Assembly: GCA_028768545.1 (NCBI GenBank)
Contig: CP054838.1
Location: 2,163,501 to 2,227,500 of the forward strand
Direction: 5' to 3'
DNA: 64,000 nt
Origin: Desulfobacter sp.
GTDB lineage: Bacteria > Desulfobacterota > Desulfobacteria > Desulfobacterales > Desulfobacteraceae
Shown here: piece after piece, positions 52,787 through 63,979 of the stretch
Layout: the number at the start of each line of letters is the position of its first letter
How positions within the stretch are numbered: the first letter of the stretch is position 1
The notes under the pieces: generated by a model
Database searches by the model: none
Told to the model about the DNA's origin: nothing
Seen by the model: the letters and a program-made list of their open reading frames with translations, nothing else
Program-made: the position numbers and the translations under genes

Positions 52787-54237
52787 GGGAATGTTCAGAA
52801 TTCTGTGTCACGGTTTCGGTTCTCGGATCTGCCTCAGCGCCAGCGGAAGTAAAAGTCAGGTCCGAGAATGGGCCTTCAATCAGCCACGTCGGAGGAGTTG
52901 ACTTTTGCTGGAGTGGAGTTCCTGGAACCATCTTTTCCATCTGTAAATAAATCCCTATCAAATTCCCAGCTCTTTATCCAGCCGGCCTTCAAAGAAAATT
53001 GCCAACTGGGAAATTGTCAGTGACCAATTTTGAATCGGCATTGTCCATTTTTTACTGGCGTTCTGGATCCCCATGTAAAGCAGCTTTAACAGGCTGTCCT
53101 GGTTCGGGAATGATCCCTTTGTTTTGGTCAGTTTTCGAAACTGTCGATGCACAGCCTCAATGGTATTTGTGGTGTATATTATCCGTCGAATCTCTTCTGG
53201 ATATTTAAAGAAATGACTGAGGCGTTCCCAGTTGTTCCGCCAGGATTTTATCACAATCGGGTATTTGTCATTCCATTTATTTTCCAAGATATCCAGTTCT
53301 TCTTCGGCCAGATCCTTATTGACCGCTTTATAAACACGTTTTAGATCTGCCATAAATTCCTTTTTATTTTTGGAACCAACGTATTTCAATGAATTTCGGA
53401 TCTGGTGGACTACGCAGAGTTGAACTTCTGTGTCCGGGAATATGGTCTCAATGGCCTCGGGAAAACCTTTTAGACCATCAACACAGGCAATCAGGATATC
53501 TTTTACCCCTCGGTTTGAAAGGTCTGTTAACACCTGCAGCCAGAAGTTCGCACCCTCATTCTCGGATATGTACAGCCCAAGAACCTCTTTGCGGCCCTCG
53601 ATATTCACCCCAAGAATTGTGTAAACGGCTTTGCTGTCGACCTTTCCGTTTTCTCGTACTTTATAATGTATGGCATCAAGCCATACGATTGGGTACACAT
53701 TTTCCAACGGCCTGGCCTGCCATTCTTTGACGGTATGGATGATTTTATCGGTAATGGTGCTCAGAGTGGCATTTGAAATCTCAAGTCCATAGATTTCCTG
53801 TAAATGGGAAGCCATATCATTATAACTCATGCCCAGGCCGTAAAGGGCTATTATCTTTCTTTCAATTTCATCGCTGAGCGTTGTCTGATGTTTTTTGACG
53901 ATCTGTGGAGAGAAGGTTCCGGCCCTGTCACGCGGGGTTTCCAGCTCAAATTTACCATCCAGGGATTTAATGGTCTTTTTGCTTTTTCCATTACGGCGGT
54001 TGGCAGAAACTTCCTGCCCGAGATGGGACTCCAACTCTCCTTCAAGAGCAGCTTCAGCAAGATTTTTGATTAATGATGTAAGGACGCCGCCCTTACCTGT
54101 GAAGGGTTTACCTTCCTGGATGCCTTTAAGGGCTTTTTGAAAATCAAATTCGGTGTTGTCTTCGGTCATGTCAGTTCTCCTTATTTAGCTGAGTATATCA
54201 GCTTTGATTCAACTGACACAGAATTTTGAACGCCCTC
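52787..54237 (-). mobile_element. IS256-type insertion sequence, copy 2 (1451 bp)
   Basis: Same ends, length and gene as the element at 21141-22591, in opposite orientation. It is flanked by a perfect 8-bp duplication GAAATTTC at 52779-52786 and 54238-54245, which itself contains the G of the GT25 start codon. The perfect duplication points to recent insertion. Confidence 0.95.
52958..54169 (-). CDS. IS256-type (mutator family) transposase, copy 2
   Basis: Full-length 403-residue DDE transposase, with IVWLDAIHYKVRENG, IACVDGLKGFPEAI and the NTIEAVHRQF region in the same places as in copy 1. The reading frame and the AAGGAGAACTGAC ribosome site are intact, so this copy may be able to move both elements. 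Confidence 0.95.
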   Translation of the reverse strand: MTEDNTEFDFQKALKGIQEGKPFTGKGGVLTSLIKNLAEAALEGELESHLGQEVSANRRNGKSKKTIKSLDGKFELETPRDRAGTFSPQIVKKHQTTLSDEIERKIIALYGLGMSYNDMASHLQEIYGLEISNATLSTITDKIIHTVKEWQARPLENVYPIVWLDAIHYKVRENGKVDSKAVYTILGVNIEGRKEVLGLYISENEGANFWLQVLTDLSNRGVKDILIACVDGLKGFPEAIETIFPDTEVQLCVVHQIRNSLKYVGSKNKKEFMADLKRVYKAVNKDLAEEELDILENKWNDKYPIVIKSWRNNWERLSHFFKYPEEIRRIIYTTNTIEAVHRQFRKLTKTKGSFPNQDSLLKLLYMGIQNASKKWTMPIQNWSLTISQLAIFFEGRLDKELGI

Positions 54238-54245
54238 GAAATTTC

Positions 54246-54400
54246 ATTGGATCTCTTAACATTAATAGGGGTAAAGGGGATTTGCCGGGCATTCCCTTAA
54301 AATTTAGGGTGTCACTGGATTGGCTTTGGCAAAATCAGCCAAACTAAATCCCATGATGCCCGCAAAAATACCAAAGACAGGGTAAAATTGCAATTGAAAT
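54246..54400. other. Short spacer between IS256 copy 2 and the IS4-type element, with inverted repeats
   Basis: This is about 155 bp without a credible gene. It holds the upstream region of the GT25 gene at its left edge. Inverted arms CCGGGCAT (near 54284) and ATGCCCG (near 54357) enclose a second hairpin TGGCT/AGCCA. It may contain the promoter of the disrupted glycosyltransferase or a relic of another element. Confidence 0.4.
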
Positions 54401-55711
54401 CAGTAGTGTCCGGTTAGGTTGTTGCATATAAAAAGCATCTAAAATCATTGAAAAAACAGTCTGTTTTGTGTTGACAAATGTGCGTAAAAATTTTTGTGCG
54501 CCTTGAAAACTTAACTCAAGGAGCTCAAATGACGCATATCTCAGTCCCTAAAAAACAACTACGGTCCCTGAACTTTGACAATTTCAGGTGCCCTCTGATA
54601 AAGTCACTTTCAAAAGCACCGGAATTACAATCTCGAGGAGACCGCCCTTTAAAAATGACATTCGAAGACCAGATAAATGCTTTGGTTTATTTCCATCTTC
54701 AGGAGCACAAGTCTGCCCGACATTTAATTCAGGATCTCAAGGAGAATGTTTTTGCTAAAGAAAATATTGCGCCAGACGGTGGTATCAGCCGTAGTAGTTT
54801 CTGTGAAGCCATCAATCACAGGGGACTCGAACAACTGCAATTTATCTTTGAGGATCTTTATAAACAGGCTCTTGAGTGTCATCCGGGTGAACACGCCGAG
54901 TTAGGAGAGTTGGTTTCCATTGACGGTAGTCTCATAAATGCAGTCCTTTCAATGCACTGGGCGAACTACAGAAAAGGAAGTAAAAAAGCCAAAGTACATT
55001 GCGGATTTGACATTAATCACGGAATCCCAAACAAAATCTTTTTGACTGAAGGCAACGGCGCTGAACGCACCTTTGTTCCCAAAATACTTTCCAAGGGGCA
55101 AACAGGTGTTATGGATCGTGGATATCAATCCCATAAAGAATTTGACCTGCTTCAGGAGCAAGGCAAACATTTTGTCTGCCGTATAAAAACCAGGACAACA
55201 AGAACAATTATTGATAACCACGAGACCCCTTCCGACAGCTACATTTTTTATGATGCACTGGTTAAACTTGGTACTCCGAATCAAAACCAGACGAAAAGGC
55301 CTGTTCGGGTTGTTGGCTATAAAATTGCTGGCGTCAAATACTATGTGGCAACTGACAGGCATGATTTAACAGCGGAACAAATAGCAACAATTTATAAACT
55401 CCGGTGGACCATTGAGGATTTTTTCAAATGGTGGAAAGAACATCTGAAGGTATATCATCTCATTGCCCGCAGTGAATACGGCCTTATGGTTCAGATTCTT
55501 GGCGGCCTTATCACTTACCTGTTACTGGCAATCCATTGCCAAAAACAGTTTAATGAAAAGGTCACGATCAAAAGAGTTCGGCAGCTGCGAACCGCCATTC
55601 TAAATGACCTGTTTGGCTGCGAGGAGCAGGGCTCTCATAGTTCAAACAGGGACAATATTGTCAAAGATCAAAAAATTATTGAGCAAGCAAAAACCTAACC
55701 GGACATCACTG
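54401..55711 (+). mobile_element. IS4-type insertion sequence (1311 bp)
   Basis: Terminal inverted repeats share TGTCCGGTTAGGTT preceded by CAGTAG on the left and CAGTGA on the right. The element is flanked by a perfect 9-bp duplication AATTGAAAT (54392-54400 and 55712-55720), a size usual for IS4-like elements. It has one transposase gene on the plus strand. Confidence 0.93.
54529..55698 (+). CDS. IS4-type transposase
   Basis: A 389-residue DDE transposase. The ATG at 54529 has an AAGGAG site; the frame is open from 54478. Catalytic features are LVSIDGSLINAV (first Asp), GVMDRGYQSHKEFDLL (second Asp), and YKLRWTIEDFFKWWKEHLKV, which carries the Y-(2)-R-(3)-E-(6)-K signature of IS4 transposases. 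An N-terminal DUF4372-like domain precedes it. The gene is intact. Confidence 0.92.
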   Translation: MTHISVPKKQLRSLNFDNFRCPLIKSLSKAPELQSRGDRPLKMTFEDQINALVYFHLQEHKSARHLIQDLKENVFAKENIAPDGGISRSSFCEAINHRGLEQLQFIFEDLYKQALECHPGEHAELGELVSIDGSLINAVLSMHWANYRKGSKKAKVHCGFDINHGIPNKIFLTEGNGAERTFVPKILSKGQTGVMDRGYQSHKEFDLLQEQGKHFVCRIKTRTTRTIIDNHETPSDSYIFYDALVKLGTPNQNQTKRPVRVVGYKIAGVKYYVATDRHDLTAEQIATIYKLRWTIEDFFKWWKEHLKVYHLIARSEYGLMVQILGGLITYLLLAIHCQKQFNEKVTIKRVRQLRTAILNDLFGCEEQGSHSSNRDNIVKDQKIIEQAKT

Positions 55712-55852
55712 AATTGAAATAGATAAATCCCCGGGTCTATGTTAGAGGTGAATTTAAATTTTTTTTGTATATCCTTTGAAAAAGGGGTATATAGGCCCAG
55801 ACGCTGAAAAAGCTGGCAACATTTGCCTGAAATTTGAATACAGGACCGGAAC

Positions 55853-56995
55853 ATGACCCAAAACCCGACATCTCCCCGGAAGCCGTCACCCAGACCCCTT
55901 AAAATTGCCTTTGTGATCAAGAATTTTGTGGCCACTGGCGGAGCGGAACGGTATGCGGTGGAAACAGCCCAAAGACTCCTTGAAAAAGGGCATAAGATCG
56001 ATATTTATGCAAGGCAGATTGATTTTGACCTGACAAAGGGTATGGGGGTGTTTAAAATTGTTGACAAGATGCGTTTTTCCAGTGTGCTTTCCTTGTATTC
56101 TTTTTCAAAAGAGGTCAAAAAACGGCTGGCAGGCAGGCATTATGATGTGATCCATTCCCACGACAAAGGCTGTTACGGCCATGTGTCCACCGTCCATACC
56201 TTTTCCTTTAAACGGGGAAAGGAGAAGATGTCCCTGTTACAAAAGATGAACGAATTTTGGATTTCTCCCCGGGCTTGGCTGTACATTCATATGGAAAATA
56301 TCCAGGCGGCCTCCCAAAGGCTTGCCGCAGTCTCAGAGGTGATCAAAGAGGATATAAAAAAAAGCCATCACAGGGACAAGGGCATTGCCATCATTCCTCC
56401 GGGGGTGGATGTTGAAAAATTTTGTCCTGAAAAGGTCAGTGCCCTGAGGGCAAAGGCAAGAAAGGATCACGGGCTTGGGCCGGATGAGACGGTGGTACTC
56501 TTTGTGGGATCTGAGTTCCGGCGTAAGGGCCTGGATGATTTGATACCGGCCCTGGACAAAAAAATGAGGCTTTTTGTGGTGGGGCGCCAGGAGAAGACAG
56601 ACTATTACAAGGGGCTTGCAAAAGAGTTGGGAGTATCCCAAAACCTGGTGTTCACAGGTCTGGTAGAGGATGTGATCCCCTATTACGCCCTGGCAGATAT
56701 CCTGGTGCTGCCCTCTGTGTCAGAGGCCTTTGGCATGACTGTGCTTGAGGGCATGGCCTGCGGCCTTCCCGTGGTCACTTCTGCAGCTGCGGGGTGCTCG
56801 TGCATTATCACTTCGGGGAAAAACGGATTTGTATTTGAAAAACCAGAGCAGATAAGCGCCATGCTCCTAGCCCTTGAAGATAAAGCCCTTCAAAAGAGCA
56901 TGGGCTGTCTGGCCAGAAAAAAAGCCCAGTCCTGCACCTGGGACCAAACGGCCCTGGCCTATGAAAAACTCTACCATGAGGCTGTTAATCGTTAA
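55853..56995 (+). CDS. Family 4 glycosyltransferase (WaaG-like)
   Basis: GT-B glycosyltransferase of 380 residues: KIAFVIKNFVATGGAERYAVETA near residue 18, HSHDKGCYGHVSTVHTFSF near 100, IPPGVDVEKFCPE near 181, FVGSEFRRKGLDDLIPAL near 217, and the EX7E region SEAFGMTVLEGMACGLPVV near 290. The pattern is that of LPS core hexosyltransferases such as WaaG. It is separated from the IS4-type element by about 140 bp that may hold its promoter; nothing else was seen there. Confidence 0.87.
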   Translation: MTQNPTSPRKPSPRPLKIAFVIKNFVATGGAERYAVETAQRLLEKGHKIDIYARQIDFDLTKGMGVFKIVDKMRFSSVLSLYSFSKEVKKRLAGRHYDVIHSHDKGCYGHVSTVHTFSFKRGKEKMSLLQKMNEFWISPRAWLYIHMENIQAASQRLAAVSEVIKEDIKKSHHRDKGIAIIPPGVDVEKFCPEKVSALRAKARKDHGLGPDETVVLFVGSEFRRKGLDDLIPALDKKMRLFVVGRQEKTDYYKGLAKELGVSQNLVFTGLVEDVIPYYALADILVLPSVSEAFGMTVLEGMACGLPVVTSAAAGCSCIITSGKNGFVFEKPEQISAMLLALEDKALQKSMGCLARKKAQSCTWDQTALAYEKLYHEAVNR

Positions 56996-57030
56996 TCCAT
57001 AGGCGGATGCCCAAAGTCAAGGCGTTTGGA

Positions 57031-58191
57031 TCAAATCAGGGGGATTGGATGAAACTGCCTGTCCATCTTAACCTGGTGAAGCCGGTAAATTCTTATGATA
57101 TCCCGTCCCATGGCATCCATGGTGTAATGTTTTTTCACCATATTTCTGGCTGCATATGTTCTTTCTAGGGCGGCAGCTTCTTGGTCCAGGGTTTTTTGGA
57201 TCATCTTTGAAAGGGTATGAGGGGCGTCAGGATCAAAACACAGCCCTGTTTTTTCGTGGATGAGAAGATCTTTTATCCCCGGGGTGCCAGGGCCGATAAT
57301 CGGGCAGCTGGCGTACATGGCTTTTATCATTTCCAGGGGCACCCCTTCAAGGGCATGGGGACCGGGCATGAGGATACAGGCGTCTATGCCTCTGTATACA
57401 TCCCAGTTGCGGCCTGGTTTTGGGGGATGAAAATGGATTTGGCCGCTGATGTCCAGGTCTTTGCCTGCCGTTATGATCATTTCCCTGGTATGTTCAAGGG
57501 TTTTGTCTGTAAAGATCAGATGCCGGGACTTTGGGAGTGATCCAAGTTTAAATGCCCTGAGAATGGATTTTAGTTTTTTGGGGTTGGCCGGGGGCCTTAA
57601 AAACCCTAAAAACTGGGTTGACGGATCAAGTTCCAGGCCAAGGGCCAGATCTTTTCTGGCCGCTTCTTTTGGTGCCAGGGCCAGGGGTTCAACCATGCTG
57701 CCGGGGATTGAAAATATTTCCATATCCGAGAGATGGAACAAGGTTTTGAGATGGTCACAGGTATCCGTGGATGTGGTGAACACGTAATGGCTTAATTTCT
57801 TGTAAAGATTTTTATTGGACAGGGTCTTTTTCAGCCGCTTCCCTGTATGGCGGGAGATGATCCTGCAGGCCACCCCTGATTTTTTTGCAGCCTTTAAGGC
57901 CATGCCTGCATCTGTCCTGCCATGGGCATTGATAACGTTGGGCTGTTCATTGTAAAGGATCTGCAAAAGCTTTGAATACTCATTGATCCGGGCCAGTCCC
58001 CTGAAGGAAAATTCATAGGCGGTCAGGCCCTGCTCCCTTGCCTTGAGAATAAGGGGACTGTTTCCCGGGGCCATGACGATAACCTGGTGACCCTGGCCTT
58101 TCATCCATATGGATTCTTCAAGAATCCGTTTTTCTGTATTTCCCCAGACCGTCCGGGCCGAGGTATGCACGATCTTATAAAAGGATCTCAT
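57031..58191 (-). CDS. Family 4 glycosyltransferase
   Basis: A 386-residue GT-B protein with an N-terminal domain starting KIVHTSARTVWGNTEKRILEE, HGRTDAGMALKAAKKSGV near residue 93, SRHTGKRLKKTL near 116, and a C-terminal donor domain with LMPGPHALEGVPLEMIKAMYA near 285, carrying the EX7E-type glutamates. It follows kdsB by 6 nt, so it is the last gene of the kdn operon and likely acts on the 8-amino-Kdo-containing core or another surface glycan. Confidence 0.85.
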   Translation of the reverse strand: MRSFYKIVHTSARTVWGNTEKRILEESIWMKGQGHQVIVMAPGNSPLILKAREQGLTAYEFSFRGLARINEYSKLLQILYNEQPNVINAHGRTDAGMALKAAKKSGVACRIISRHTGKRLKKTLSNKNLYKKLSHYVFTTSTDTCDHLKTLFHLSDMEIFSIPGSMVEPLALAPKEAARKDLALGLELDPSTQFLGFLRPPANPKKLKSILRAFKLGSLPKSRHLIFTDKTLEHTREMIITAGKDLDISGQIHFHPPKPGRNWDVYRGIDACILMPGPHALEGVPLEMIKAMYASCPIIGPGTPGIKDLLIHEKTGLCFDPDAPHTLSKMIQKTLDQEAAALERTYAARNMVKKHYTMDAMGRDIIRIYRLHQVKMDRQFHPIPLI

Positions 58192-58197
58192 GGAAAA

Positions 58198-58926
58198 TCA
58201 GGAAAGTCTGTCCTCTATCCTTTTAACGTCTTCGGGCAGATCAATCTCAGGGGAGTCATAGGGGCTGACCACCACTTTGATGGGAAAACCAGACTCGAGA
58301 ACTCTGAGCTGTTCAAGTTTCTCCACATCCTCGCAGGTCCCTGTGGGCAGGGTCATGATTTGATCTAAAAATCTTTTTTTATAGGCGTAGAACCCCAGGT
58401 GTTTGTAATAATTGACATTGGTCTGCCCGTCCCTTGGAAAAGGGATCTGGGCCCTGGAAAAGTAAAGGGCAAATCCATTTTGGTCAAAGGTGACTTTTAC
58501 GTCTTTGGGATCTGTAATTTCCCGTTTATCCTGGATTTTAAATGCCAGGGTAGACATTAAAAGGGTAGAGTCCGATTCAAAGGGCTGAATCATCAGGTCC
58601 AGGCACCTGGGATCAAACACGGGCTGGTCCCCCTGGATGTTGACCAGGATTTCATCAGGACCAAGGCCCAGGACATCTGCGGTCTCTGCCACCCGGTCCG
58701 TACCTGACCGGCAGGTTTCCGAGGTCATCAGGGCTTTGCCCCCAAAGGATTCCACCGCTGTTATGATCCTTTTATCATCCGTGGCCACAATGGTGCGGCT
58801 GATGACCGTTGATTTTTGGGCCTGTTCATAGACCCTTTGGATCATGGGTTTGCCGGCGATTTTTACCAAGGGCTTGCCTTCAAGTCTGGAGGACCCGAAC
58901 CTTGCGGGTATGACTGCAACCGTCAT
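58198..58926 (-). CDS. kdsB: CMP-Kdo synthetase KdsB (likely CMP-8-amino-Kdo synthetase)
   Basis: Cytidylyltransferase that activates Kdo with CTP for WaaA. The 242-residue protein has VIPARFGSSRLEGKPLVKIAGKPMI near residue 5, ATDDKRII near 48, TSETCRSGTDRVAE near 68 and VNIQGDQPVF near 95, all KdsB signatures. Because kdnB and kdnA lie directly upstream, it may use 8-amino-3,8-dideoxy-Kdo, as shown for the Shewanella KdsB of the same gene set. It starts 3 nt after kdnB. Confidence 0.93.
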   Translation of the reverse strand: MTVAVIPARFGSSRLEGKPLVKIAGKPMIQRVYEQAQKSTVISRTIVATDDKRIITAVESFGGKALMTSETCRSGTDRVAETADVLGLGPDEILVNIQGDQPVFDPRCLDLMIQPFESDSTLLMSTLAFKIQDKREITDPKDVKVTFDQNGFALYFSRAQIPFPRDGQTNVNYYKHLGFYAYKKRFLDQIMTLPTGTCEDVEKLEQLRVLESGFPIKVVVSPYDSPEIDLPEDVKRIEDRLS

Positions 58927-58929
58927 GGG

Positions 58930-61195
<2,266 letters not shown>

Positions 61196-61301
61196 CTTGC
61201 CTCCTTAATTTAACAATTATCTATATAATGATTTTAAGTGTCTTTAAAATTAAAATAGATATCATACTCTCGGTTTGGTTTTCAAGCATGATCCAAATAA
61301 A

Positions 61302-61330
61302 TTGACATTCATTTTCCCTGTGTTTATAAC
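61302..61330 (+). promoter_or_regulatory. Sigma-70-type promoter before the radical SAM gene
   Basis: TTGACA (61302-61307), a 17-bp spacer and TATAAC (61325-61330), 21 nt before the first ATG at 61352. The opposite strand of the same gap is AT-rich and should hold the kdnA promoter. Confidence 0.65.
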
Positions 61331-61351
61331 CGTAGGCACAGGTGAAATACA

Positions 61352-62554
61352 ATGGGGCATGCAAGAGTCAACCAAGGGTCAACTAAATTTATGGCAGCAA
61401 ACAAAAAAGAGGATAAATACACAGGGTTTGAGCTCGGGCCGATCCGTCCGCCCAGCGAAGCGGATAGTCTTCTTTTAAGGCTGACACGCAACTGCCCATG
61501 GAACCGCTGTTCCTTTTGCCGGGTGTACGAAAACAAGGTGTTTTCCTTGCGTTCCGTTGAAAATGTGATTCAGGATATTGACCTGATCCACACCTATATC
61601 TCCCGGATAAAAGAAAAGGCAATGCCTGGTATTTCCATGGACCAGGAAGAGATAAACCAATTGTATCTGGGATTTGAAACCAGGGACCGGGTGGCATTTA
61701 ACGCGGCCATGAGCTGGTATGGTTCGGGCATGGAGTCTATTTTTTTTCAGGATGGTAATGCCCTGATCATGAGACCCGGGGATCTTGTTTTTATTCTGGA
61801 CCATATACGGGCCTGCTTTCCTGAAGTGAAACGGATCACCTCCTATGCCAGGAGCCATACCCTGTTGAGGATAAAGGCCAAAGACCTGGAAAAAATGCGA
61901 AAATCAGGCCTGAACCGGATTCACGTGGGCATGGAGAGCGGATCTGATCTGGTGTTAAAGCGGATCAACAAGGGGATTACCAAGGCCGGACACATCAAGG
62001 CCGGGCTCAAGGTAAAGGCTGCGGGCATTGAATTATCCGAATATGTGATGCCGGGCCTTGGAGGCATTGACCTTTCCATTGAGCATGCCTTGGAAACCGC
62101 GTCTGCATTGAATTCCATCAATCCTGAATTTATCAGAATCAGGACCTTGGCCGTGACGTCGGGGACCCGGCTTTTTGAGCAAGAAACTAAGGGGTTGTTT
62201 GAAAAACCCAGTGACGTGATGGTGGCAAAGGAACTTCGGCTTTTTCTGGAAAGCCTGGACAATATTCAGTCCCAGATTAAAAGTGATCATATCCTCAATC
62301 TTTTTGAGACCCTGAACGGGACATTGCCCCGGGACAAGGAAAAACTTGTCGGCATTATCGATTATTTTTTCGATCTGCCTGAAGAGCAGCGGATCATCTA
62401 CCAGCTGGGCAGGCGCATGGGGTTTTTCACAGGCCCCCGGGACCTGGAAGACAGCCCTCATATGGAACAGGTCCGCCAGGTCTGCATCCACTATGGGGTG
62501 ACCCTTGACAACGTGGACAAAATTATTGATGAATTAATGAACCGTTTTGTTTGA
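61352..62554 (+). CDS. Radical SAM protein with CX4CX2C cluster motif
   Basis: A 400-residue radical SAM protein of unknown substrate. The cluster-binding motif NCPWNRCSFCRVY lies near residue 48; the spacing is CX4CX2C rather than CX3CX2C, a variant met in some B12-type and Elp3-like families. IFFQDGNALIM near 130, GLNRIHVGMESGSDLVLKRINKG near 188 and MPGLGG near 230 fit the barrel. An ATG at 61391 is an alternative start; the one at 61352 has AGGTGA upstream. It overlaps hemW by 8 nt, so the two are one operon. Confidence 0.85.
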   Translation: MGHARVNQGSTKFMAANKKEDKYTGFELGPIRPPSEADSLLLRLTRNCPWNRCSFCRVYENKVFSLRSVENVIQDIDLIHTYISRIKEKAMPGISMDQEEINQLYLGFETRDRVAFNAAMSWYGSGMESIFFQDGNALIMRPGDLVFILDHIRACFPEVKRITSYARSHTLLRIKAKDLEKMRKSGLNRIHVGMESGSDLVLKRINKGITKAGHIKAGLKVKAAGIELSEYVMPGLGGIDLSIEHALETASALNSINPEFIRIRTLAVTSGTRLFEQETKGLFEKPSDVMVAKELRLFLESLDNIQSQIKSDHILNLFETLNGTLPRDKEKLVGIIDYFFDLPEEQRIIYQLGRRMGFFTGPRDLEDSPHMEQVRQVCIHYGVTLDNVDKIIDELMNRFV

Positions 62555-63758
62555 ACACCTCTATATCCACGTCCCGTTCTGCATTAAAAAATGCAGGTAT
62601 TGTGATTTTTATTCCCAGACAAATCTCTCCTGGATTCCCGCCTATGTCTCAGCCCTTTGCCGGGAGATCAGCCTTGGGGCTGCGGCTGTTTTAAACGAAA
62701 CTGCTGTTCCCAACCTGGTTGATCCGGGGTCTTTGGTGAAAACCATTTACTTTGGGGGGGGAACCCCGTCTGTTCTGCCGCTGGGCGCCCTTGAAACCAT
62801 TTTAAAAACCCTTTATCGCTGCCATAGGATTGATCCCCATGCTGAAATCACCCTTGAGGCCAACCCCGGAACTTTGGACCCTGATTATTTAAAGGGACTT
62901 AAAAGTCTGGGGATCAACCGTCTAAGCCTTGGTGTCCAGTCTTTTGACAATAAAAAGCTTGGGCTTTTGGGACGGATCCACATTGCCGCCCAGTCTGTTA
63001 ACGCCATTGAGGCTGCCAGGGCTGCCGGGTTTGACAATTTGGGTCTGGATCTGATCTTTGGGGTGCCCAAGGAGTCAAATTCTTTTTGGAAAAGGGAGAT
63101 GGATACCGCACTCGGGTTTTGTCCGGAGCATCTTTCCTGCTATATGCTGACCCTGGAAAAGGACACTCCCCTCTACATTTGGTATGAAAAGGGCCGGTTT
63201 ATCCCCATGGCCCCGGATGCCAGGGCGGATCTGTTTGCCTTTACCGATGTATATCTTGAAAATCATGGATTTTCGCACTATGAAATTTCCAATTTCGCAG
63301 GCAAGAAAAAAAACCGTTCCCAGCATAATTCCAGCTATTGGGACATGGTGCCGTACAAGGGATTTGGCCCCTCTGCCCATTCCTATGCTGTCCTGCCAGG
63401 ATCTGGAAAAAATTTACGCCACCAACGCTCCTGGAATTGTTCGGACCTGAACGCCTATGTGGATTGCCTTGCCCAAGACCGGCTGCCTGTGGATGATTAT
63501 GAAATCCTGGGCGTGGAAGAGCAGATGCTTGAAAGGATCATGGTCGGACTTCGGACTGACAAAGGGGTGGACATCAAAGGGTTTAACGGGGTGTCTGGTT
63601 CCTCTTTTCAGACGATGTTCAAGGACCTGGTTGAACAGCTTGAGTCCCAGAGGATGGGAAAGTATATCGGGCAAACGGATCGCTTTGGACTGACCCGGGC
63701 CGGCTGGGCCTGTTTGGACAGCATTGTGGAAGCGTTTGCCCGAAAAATAAAAATTTAA
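62547..63758 (+). CDS. hemW: Heme chaperone HemW (radical SAM, oxygen-independent coproporphyrinogen oxidase-like)
   Basis: A 403-residue member of the HemN/HemW family. It starts at a TTG, giving the family N-terminus FEHLYIHVPFCIKKCRYCDFYS with the CX3CX2C motif at residues 12-19. Then TIYFGGGTPSVL near 71, LEANPGTLD near 106, NRLSLGVQSFD near 124, GLDLIFGVP near 164 and the C-terminal HemW domain with GFGPSAHSY. The single Cys after CX2C found in HemN is absent (CDFYS), favouring HemW. No ribosome site is clear; translation is probably coupled to the upstream gene by the 8-nt overlap. Confidence 0.92.
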   Translation: MFEHLYIHVPFCIKKCRYCDFYSQTNLSWIPAYVSALCREISLGAAAVLNETAVPNLVDPGSLVKTIYFGGGTPSVLPLGALETILKTLYRCHRIDPHAEITLEANPGTLDPDYLKGLKSLGINRLSLGVQSFDNKKLGLLGRIHIAAQSVNAIEAARAAGFDNLGLDLIFGVPKESNSFWKREMDTALGFCPEHLSCYMLTLEKDTPLYIWYEKGRFIPMAPDARADLFAFTDVYLENHGFSHYEISNFAGKKKNRSQHNSSYWDMVPYKGFGPSAHSYAVLPGSGKNLRHQRSWNCSDLNAYVDCLAQDRLPVDDYEILGVEEQMLERIMVGLRTDKGVDIKGFNGVSGSSFQTMFKDLVEQLESQRMGKYIGQTDRFGLTRAGWACLDSIVEAFARKIKI

Positions 63759-63777
63759 TATGGCCGGACAAGTCTCG

Positions 63778-63800
63778 AAATTGCCTGTCTGACGCAATTT
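63778..63800 (+). terminator. Possible terminator after hemW
   Basis: AAATTGC and GCAATTT arms with a 9-nt loop, extended by TCG/CGA-like flanks, 19 nt after the hemW stop. T-rich sequence follows but not as an immediate run, so it is only moderate. Confidence 0.45.
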
Positions 63801-63893
63801 TGCGACCCTTGGGCTTTCTTTTTGTTGTCTTTATTTTCCCTTAATTTATTTTAAGTGCCTGAAAACAGGTGTAGTTTATCTTTTTTTTTAGGA

Positions 63894-63909
63894 TGGTACA
63901 AAGATTGCT
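63894..63909 (+). promoter_or_regulatory. Sigma-54 (RpoN) promoter
   Basis: TGGTACAAAGATTGCT: GG and GC are exactly 10 bp apart, matching the -24/-12 consensus TGGCAC-N5-TTGCW with one change. It lies about 70 nt upstream of the ATG at 63980. The rest of the gap after hemW is AT-rich with no gene. Confidence 0.75.
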
Positions 63910-63979
63910 GAATGTAATGCAATAGAGCCAAAGCAATAATGGCAAAACAAAGTTTGGAGTGACCTAAAAAGGAGGGGCT

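Larger units (their letters stand above)
52052..54247 (-). pseudogene. Family 25 glycosyltransferase, disrupted by IS256 and frameshifted
   Basis: The original start ATG lies at 54247-54245, then FQTYVLHVKQGYQDREKSIKDQF resumes at 52786 across the IS. The rest includes NIEAVSCALKHIRAWEKIA, GGFVFEDDVLINTEKF (the DD metal site) and ADHLIDHICEQL, typical of LPS-modifying GT25 enzymes. The insertion follows the AT of the start codon, so the distal fragment has none. A second lesion is at the A8 run (T8 at 52389-52396 on the plus strand): one more A joins CALYVPWTKK to NKTQYLYKAEYARAADSYW. Two independent lesions make a true pseudogene likely. Confidence 0.85.
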
